From contig DATBDZ010000297.1 of the NCBI GenBank assembly GCA_036276235.1, forward strand, positions 1 through 10,476: DNA of 10,476 nt, given 5' to 3'. How positions within the stretch are numbered: the first letter of the stretch is position 1; each line of letters begins with the position of its first letter. The notes below the pieces were generated by a model that saw only the letters and a list, made by a program, of their open reading frames with translations, had not been told where the DNA came from and did not search any database. The translations under genes were made by a program, and so were the position numbers. This document shows positions 6,320 through 10,476 of this stretch, piece by piece. Source of the stretch: JANWHF01 sp036276235 (GTDB taxonomy: Bacteria > Planctomycetota > Phycisphaerae > Tepidisphaerales > Tepidisphaeraceae).

Positions 6320-6985
6320 TTAAGGGAGCATCTCGGCTGCCAAGACAGAAATATTCTCCCCGTCAGTACCGCCGTTCAGCATGAGCGACTGCTCTCGCGT
6401 AAAGGTCGATTTTGATCGATATGCGGATGAAGCGGCGTCCGGGTCCGCATAGTGCTCGATCGTCAAGTTCCTCAGATTTATGAGCAGATACTGGGGGATG
6501 TTTGCCGCCGCGTAAATTTCGAGCTTTCGGTTGGAATCTCGCGGGAGAGAGGAGTCCGCGACTTCGATGACCACCAGGGCATCGGCAGCGGTTGGGAATC
6601 GATCCGCATAGTCACGGGCCGAACCTCGAATGATCGCAAAGTCCGGCTCGGGCATATGCATTTCACCGCATACGAGTGGTAATTGTATTTGCACGTGCCG
6701 GCGTTCGTTCGCGATGCGAGGTACGAGTGCGGTCAGCAAGTTGACGCACAGTCGATGCTGTTTGCCGTGCACTCGAGGGTCTCCTCCCAAGTCGCTGCGA
6801 TCCTTGAATACAACGACCCCGTCGAGCAGCTCTGTTGTCGAATCTTCCGGAATGATTCCCAAGCTAACCATCTTCAACACGTCATCAACAGTGTAGAGGA
6901 CGATTTCCGATCTTCCAAACAAGGGATAGCGCGCCGGCTCCGCAGTCTTGGGCGGCGCACTGAAATTCGCGGTTGAGGCGACCAT
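6320..6985 (-). CDS. Uma2 family endonuclease (DUF820, PD-(D/E)XK fold)
   Basis: A 221-residue member of the Uma2/DUF820 family of predicted restriction-like nucleases, abundant in cyanobacteria and planctomycetes and of largely unknown biological role. The family's order of motifs is present: YTVDDVLKM, then ELLDGVVV with an acidic residue near 52, a paired-His/Gln segment (VHGKQHRL), VQIQLPL, EPDFAI with the catalytic Asp near 115, ALVVIEVADSSL with the catalytic Glu near 141, RKLEIYAAANIPQYLLI with the catalytic Lys near 154, and a C-terminal strand region. All expected catalytic residues are kept, so it should be active. I start at the ATG at 6983-6985. A GTG three codons upstream (6992-6994) is equally possible, and neither has a ribosome site. 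The gene begins 17 bases after the thiC stop and ends 12 bases before the glycosylase start, so it is tucked inside a tight same-strand unit. Confidence 0.9.
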   Translation of the reverse strand: MVASTANFSAPPKTAEPARYPLFGRSEIVLYTVDDVLKMVSLGIIPEDSTTELLDGVVVFKDRSDLGGDPRVHGKQHRLCVNLLTALVPRIANERRHVQIQLPLVCGEMHMPEPDFAIIRGSARDYADRFPTAADALVVIEVADSSLPRDSNRKLEIYAAANIPQYLLINLRNLTIEHYADPDAASSAYRSKSTFTREQSLMLNGGTDGENISVLAAEMLP

Positions 6986-7002
6986 CGTGGACACAGTATA
7001 GC

Positions 7003-8739
7003 TTAAAGTCCCACCTCGTTCACCGTTACTCCATGCGCTTTAAGCGTATTCACCTGCACCAGCTTCGCTTCGTCCGCATCGTGCACATTATCGCTATGAC
7101 ACGCGGCTTTCTGCCCCTTATGCGCAAGCTTGTGAATCTCATCCGGCGACAGATTCCCGCGCTGCTTGAGAATATCCGCACCAGCTTCGCTCACGCCGGG
7201 GCTGTGCTGCGCCTTTTTCGCGGGCTGGCTTGAGTCGTCTTTACCGCTGTAGAAATCGACGATCTCCTTGCTGATGCGGACGGAGCACCAGTCGTGGCCG
7301 CACATGGCGCAGAAATCTGTATCAACTTCCAAATCTTCGTCGTGGTAGGCGCGGGCCAAATCAGGATCGAAGGAGAGATCGAAATGCTTTTGCCAGTTGA
7401 GAGCCGCGCGGGCTTTGGTCAGCTCGTCGTCGCGATCGCGTGAGCCGGGGATTCCCAGCGCCACATCCGCCGCGTGGGCGGCGATTTTGTATGCCACGCA
7501 TCCCTGCTTCACATCATCCTTCTTGGGAAGGCCAAGATGCTCTTTGGGCGTCACGTAGCACAACATGCTTGCGCCATGGAACCCGGCGGCGGTGGCGCCG
7601 ATGCAACTGGTGATGTGGTCGTAGCCGGGGAAAATGTCGGTCACCAACGGGCCTAAAACATAAAACGGCGCGCCGTGGCAGAGCTTGCGCTGCAGCTTCA
7701 TGTTGTATTCGATCTGATCGAACGGCACATGCCCGGGGCCTTCCACCATCACCTGGCAGCCCTTCGCCCAGGCGCGCTCGGTCAGCTCGCCGAGCGTCGC
7801 CAGCTCGCGGAGCTGGGCTTCATCGGTCGCGTCGGCGAGGCCGCCGGGGCGCAGGCCGTCGCCGAGGCTGAAGCTCACATCGTACTCGCGCATGATGTCG
7901 CAGATGTCGTCGAAGATCTCGTACATCGGATTCTGCTTGTTGTGATGCAGCATCCACTTGGCCAGCAGGCTGCCGCCGCGGCTCACGATGCCAATCAATC
8001 GCTTGCGCACGAAAGGCAGATGCTCGCGCAAAACGCCGGCATGAATCGTGAAATAATCGACGCCCTGCTTCGCCTGCTTTTCGATCTCCTTGAGAATGGT
8101 GGCGTAATCGAGATCCTCGATCGAGCGGCCGATGATCATCGAATAAATCGGGACGGTGCCAATGGGCACAGTGCTGTTCTGGATGATCGCCTCTCGGCAG
8201 GCGTCGAGATTGCCGCCGGTGGAAAGATCCATCACCGTGTCGGCCCCCCACCGCTCGGCCCACTTCAGCTTCTCGACCTCTTCATCAATGCTGGAAGAAA
8301 CCGGCGATGCGCCCATATTGGCGTTGATCTTCGTGAGCGAGGCGCGGCCGATGCACATCGGCTCCAGCTTGTATTTCAGGTGCACTTTGTTGGCCGGAAT
8401 GATCATGCGTCCGGTCGCTACTTCCGCGCGAATCTGTTCCGCCGACAGATGCGGCTCGCGCATCGTCACACGCTTCATCTGGAGCGACACGCGGCCGATG
8501 CGCGCCTCTTCGAGCTGCGTTTTCCCCTCGCGATCGCGTGCTGAGGAAAAATCCATCGCCGTCATATCGGAGACCCCGGGCATTCCGGGCGTATCGGGCG
8601 AACTGAAGGTGTAAGGCGTCCCAATGCGCCCGCGCTGCGCGAAAGAGCCGGGTGTTGTGCCTTGTGCGTCGGAGGAAGGATTGTCGCCCATTGGCGGAAG
8701 CGACCAATTACGATCCGTCGAAATATCTGCCCGGCTCAT
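7003..8739 (-). CDS. thiC: Phosphomethylpyrimidine synthase ThiC
   Basis: ThiC is the radical-SAM enzyme that rearranges 5-aminoimidazole ribonucleotide into hydroxymethylpyrimidine phosphate, the pyrimidine half of thiamine. The 578-residue product has the N-terminal ThiC-associated region, the core hallmarks (NANMGASPVSSSIDEEV, DTVMDLSTGGNLDACREAII, TVPIYSM, DYFTIHAGV, SRGGSLLAKWM, SLGDGLRPGG, VEGPGHVPF, FYVLGPLVTDIFPGYDHITSCIG), and the C-terminal cluster motif CAMCGHDWC with cysteines at 477, 480 and 485. About 80 residues follow the cluster motif, with a variable linker then LSPDEIHKLAHKGQKAACHSD and HGVTVNEVGL. This is longer than the basic core ends. The frame opens nine codons upstream at a TTG, but the ATG at 8737-8739, with GAAGGGA six to ten bases upstream, is the better start. 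A TPP riboswitch precedes the gene, and Uma2 and glycosylase genes follow closely. Confidence 0.98.
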   Translation of the reverse strand: MSRADISTDRNWSLPPMGDNPSSDAQGTTPGSFAQRGRIGTPYTFSSPDTPGMPGVSDMTAMDFSSARDREGKTQLEEARIGRVSLQMKRVTMREPHLSAEQIRAEVATGRMIIPANKVHLKYKLEPMCIGRASLTKINANMGASPVSSSIDEEVEKLKWAERWGADTVMDLSTGGNLDACREAIIQNSTVPIGTVPIYSMIIGRSIEDLDYATILKEIEKQAKQGVDYFTIHAGVLREHLPFVRKRLIGIVSRGGSLLAKWMLHHNKQNPMYEIFDDICDIMREYDVSFSLGDGLRPGGLADATDEAQLRELATLGELTERAWAKGCQVMVEGPGHVPFDQIEYNMKLQRKLCHGAPFYVLGPLVTDIFPGYDHITSCIGATAAGFHGASMLCYVTPKEHLGLPKKDDVKQGCVAYKIAAHAADVALGIPGSRDRDDELTKARAALNWQKHFDLSFDPDLARAYHDEDLEVDTDFCAMCGHDWCSVRISKEIVDFYSGKDDSSQPAKKAQHSPGVSEAGADILKQRGNLSPDEIHKLAHKGQKAACHSDNVHDADEAKLVQVNTLKAHGVTVNEVGL

Positions 8740-8779
8740 GATTTTCCCTTCGTTCAACAAAACCAAAGACCGTTTGCGA

Positions 8780-8830
8780 TTAGATCCGAGCGCGGAGGCG
8801 AAATGAAAGCGGACGAAATGCGTCAGCCAT
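8780..8830 (-). CDS. Possible 16-codon leader ORF overlapping the riboswitch's last helix
   Basis: An ATG at 8828-8830 opens a 16-residue frame (MADAFRPLSFRLRARI) that stops at 8780-8782, well before thiC. The conserved AGGGA at the 3' side of the TPP aptamer lies about six bases ahead of this ATG and would serve as its ribosome site. The geometry is observed. Translation is speculative, because AGGGA is conserved for ligand binding and such a short frame can occur by chance. Confidence 0.2.
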   Translation of the reverse strand: MADAFRPLSFRLRARI

Positions 8831-8912
8831 TCGCTTCCCTACGCCGGTACGGCCCGGATCAGGTTCCAAGGGTGTTCTCTCAGGCCGCCACTTCGCGGCC
8901 ACCCCTAGCGAA
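8830..8912 (-). ncRNA. TPP riboswitch (THI element) controlling thiC
   Basis: Read on the minus strand, this is a complete thiamine pyrophosphate aptamer. The closing helix P1 pairs TTCGCT (8907-8912) with AGCGAA (8830-8835). Next come GGGGTGGC, a GC-rich P3 hairpin (GGCCGCGAAGTGGCGGCC), the invariant CTGAGAG, then ACCCTTGGAACCTGATC, and a P5-type hairpin ending in GCGTAGGGA. Order and spacing are those of the Rfam THI element family. The thiC start lies about 90 bases beyond P1. I see no terminator hairpin with a T-run in that stretch, so control is more likely through translation start than premature termination, which is an inference. TPP binding would reduce thiC expression. Confidence 0.97.
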
Positions 8913-8920
8913 CTGGTTTG

Positions 8921-8949
8921 AGTTTAGGACGAGGGTGAAAGGGAAGCAA
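8921..8949 (-). promoter_or_regulatory. Candidate promoter of the riboswitch-thiC transcript
   Basis: On the minus strand, TTGCTT (8944-8949) and TAAACT (8921-8926) are 17 bases apart. Each is a moderate match (3 of 6 and 4 of 6). The predicted transcription start, about 7 bases past the -10, is near 8914, almost at the first base of aptamer helix P1. That fit is the main argument for it. Confidence 0.45.
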
Positions 8950-8976
8950 GATCGGAAAACTCAAGCAGCCTGACCG

Positions 8977-8996
8977 GCTAGCGTCTCTACGCTGGC
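8977..8996. terminator. Weak hairpin in the pyrC-thiC gap, possible pyrC terminator
   Basis: AGCGT (8980-8984) and ACGCT (8989-8993) pair around a CTCT loop, with two further outer pairs beyond one mismatch or wobble. It lies 34 bases after the pyrC stop on the minus strand. No T-run follows closely, the nearest being TTTT some 20 bases on, so it is at best a weak or factor-assisted terminator. Confidence 0.25.
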
Positions 8997-9029
8997 TACG
9001 TGCAGATCCGAAACATATTCGACCTTATT

Positions 9030-10322
9030 TCAGCGTGGCTCGCGGCTGTTGCCCAATTCCCACTTCACTTCTCCTCCCACAATCGTCGCCACCGCGCGCC
9101 CCTTTAGTTTCCATCCATTGAACGGACAATTGCGGCTCTTGCTCGCGAACTGCGCGCAATCGATCGTCCATTCCGCCTGCGGATCGATGATCGTCACATC
9201 CGCATCCGCGCCGTCGGCGAGCGTGCCTTTGTTCAGCTTGATGATCTTCGCGCAGCGCGCTGTCATCATGTCGATCAACTGCATCCAGCCGATGTGGCCC
9301 GGCTCGACCAGCGCCTTGATATACAGCGGCAATGCGCATTCGAGGCTGATGATTCCGAAGGGCGCGTAGACGAATTCCAGTTCCTTCTCCTCCGCCAGAT
9401 GCGGCGCGTGATCGGTGGCGAGGATATCGATCGTTCCATCCTTCACGCCTTCGATGCACGCCCGCACATCCGCGGCGGTACGCAGAGGCGGATTCATTTT
9501 GTAGTTGGTATCAAAGCCGCGGCACATTTCGTCCGTCAGTAATAAATGATGCGGCGAGACTTCCGCCGTCACACTCATCCCGTCGCGTTTGGCGCGGCGA
9601 ATCAGCTCGACGCTGCCCGCCGTGCTGATGTGCTGCACGTGATAGCGGCAATCGATCACGCGATTGAGCAGCAGATCGCGCGAGATCATCAGCTGCTCCG
9701 CCTCGGCCGGAATGCCAGGCACGCCCAGCGATGTCGCGACGACACCCGCGTGCATCGCCCCGCCGCTCAGCGTCGGCTCCTCGCAATGCTGCATCAGGAC
9801 CGCATCAAACATCTTTGAGTATTGGAGCGCCTTGCGCATCACCGAAGCGTCGCCGACGCCCACGCCATCATCGCTAAACGCGATGGCGCCGCGCTGGAGC
9901 ATCGAGCCGATCTCCGCGAGCTCTTTCCCTTCGCGGCCTTTGGTAATCGCGCCCACAGGAAGCACGTTGGCTAATCCAACGCGCTGGCTCTGCCGCAAAA
10001 TGAATTCGATCTGCCCCTCATTATCCAGCGGCGGCTTGGTGTTGGGCATGCAGCAGACGGTGGTAAACCCGCCGGCAACGGCACACGCCGACCCGGACGC
10101 GATGGTCTCTTCTTCCTCATCACCCGGCTCGCGAAAATGCACATGAACGTCGATGAGGCCAGGCGTCACAAGCTTGCCGCGCGCCTCGATGACGCGATCG
10201 GCCTTGCCAAGGTTGGAGCCAATGCCGGCGACTTTGCCGTCGCGAAGCAGCAAATCAGCATTTCGCTCAAGCTTGCGCGAAGGATCGAGGATCGTGCCGT
10301 TTTGAATGAGCAGTGAAGGCAT
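9030..10322 (-). CDS. pyrC: Dihydroorotase, class I
   Basis: The enzyme reversibly cyclises N-carbamoyl-L-aspartate to dihydroorotate, the third step of pyrimidine synthesis. The 430-residue product matches free-standing class I dihydroorotases in length. It has the amidohydrolase N-terminal beta region (LLIQNGTILDP, DLLLRDGKVAGIG), the metal-site motif PGLIDVHVHFREPG with H60 and H62, substrate-loop MPNTKPPLDN, AFSDDGVGVGD with D151, MQHCEE with H179, VQHIST with H231, and ILATDHAPH with catalytic D304, then the closing beta domain (GTLADGADADVTIIDP). The Asp in SDDG at the carboxylated-lysine position is typical of class I. The frame stays open to 10463, but the 47 extra codons include a repeat (LCALCLFASLR) and are not enzyme-like, so I start at the ATG at 10320-10322. 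An ATG six codons upstream is possible. Neither has a ribosome site. pyrB, the frequent upstream partner, would lie outside the window. Confidence 0.96.
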   Translation of the reverse strand: MPSLLIQNGTILDPSRKLERNADLLLRDGKVAGIGSNLGKADRVIEARGKLVTPGLIDVHVHFREPGDEEEETIASGSACAVAGGFTTVCCMPNTKPPLDNEGQIEFILRQSQRVGLANVLPVGAITKGREGKELAEIGSMLQRGAIAFSDDGVGVGDASVMRKALQYSKMFDAVLMQHCEEPTLSGGAMHAGVVATSLGVPGIPAEAEQLMISRDLLLNRVIDCRYHVQHISTAGSVELIRRAKRDGMSVTAEVSPHHLLLTDEMCRGFDTNYKMNPPLRTAADVRACIEGVKDGTIDILATDHAPHLAEEKELEFVYAPFGIISLECALPLYIKALVEPGHIGWMQLIDMMTARCAKIIKLNKGTLADGADADVTIIDPQAEWTIDCAQFASKSRNCPFNGWKLKGRAVATIVGGEVKWELGNSREPR

Positions 10323-10399
10323 CGCCGCCGATTTTGGCATCAGGGCAGGGAATGTCCAGCGGACCTTGGGTTCGTTCTCGCATCGGTCCGGGATTGAAT

Positions 10400-10437
10400 T
10401 GCGCAAAGACGCAAAGAGACAAAGGGCGCAAAGAAAG
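10400..10437. repeat. Short tandem GCAAAGAC-type repeat in the pyrC leader
   Basis: About four degenerate units of 8-9 bases (GCGCAAAGAC, GCAAAGAGAC, AAAGGGC, GCAAAGAAAGG) run in tandem about 80 bases upstream of the pyrC start. The composition is unlike the surrounding coding DNA. Translated on the minus strand it gives the LCALCLFASLR stretch that falsely extends the pyrC frame. It resembles interspersed extragenic repeats seen in many environmental bacteria, judged by appearance only. Confidence 0.6.
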
Positions 10438-10476
10438 GATGCAAGTGGATTCATCACCGACAATTGATTAACAAGA

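Noticed and set aside
7675..8544. 289-codon plus-strand frame inside thiC
   Set aside because: Antisense shadow of thiC; the minus-strand product has all ThiC motifs.
8740..8766. TTG-started extension of ThiC by nine codons
   Set aside because: The start codon is TTG with no ribosome site, while the ATG at 8739 has GAAGGGA upstream.
10400..10437. CRISPR-like array
   Set aside because: The units are only 8-9 bases and contiguous, with no spacers.

Overview
The window is a GC-rich, ordinary chromosomal stretch, most likely from a member of the Planctomycetota, perhaps the Phycisphaerae. The assignment is an inference. It rests on the base composition, a free-standing pseudopilin, small EF-hand and other lipoproteins, a Uma2-family nuclease gene, few clear Shine-Dalgarno sites and the style of the interspersed repeats. 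No marker gene in the window settles it. There is no rRNA, tRNA, CRISPR array, transposase or phage gene.

Layout, left to right. (1) A Ppx/GppA-family phosphatase gene on the minus strand runs off the left edge. (2) It is divergent from a plus-strand type IV pilin/type II secretion pseudopilin gene, which ends at a textbook intrinsic terminator. (3) A short REP-like inverted repeat separates this from a minus-strand hypothetical gene. (4) Two plus-strand lipoprotein genes follow, 7 bases apart, the first with a perfect EF-hand loop. (5) A long, perfect 30-bp inverted repeat fills the convergent gap before dnaA on the minus strand. (6) Upstream of dnaA, all on the minus strand, lie a family 4 uracil-DNA glycosylase gene, a Uma2-family nuclease gene and thiC. 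thiC is preceded by a TPP riboswitch. (7) pyrC (class I dihydroorotase) occupies the right end, and its 5' leader carries a GCAAAGAC-type tandem repeat.

How the genes work together. thiC, the Uma2 gene and the glycosylase gene are closely packed (gaps of 17 and 12 bases with the starts chosen here). They look like one transcription unit behind the TPP riboswitch, so thiamine status may affect a DNA-repair enzyme through co-transcription. dnaA sits 255 bases further on and may have its own promoter. pyrC supplies pyrimidine biosynthesis and is probably transcribed separately. The two lipoproteins probably form a small envelope operon of unknown role.

No clearly new multi-gene system is evident. 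The most useful leads are the riboswitch-led thiC/Uma2/glycosylase unit, with a possible leader peptide overlapping the aptamer's last helix; the C-terminal extension of ThiC; and the two families of inverted repeats placed in gaps between genes.
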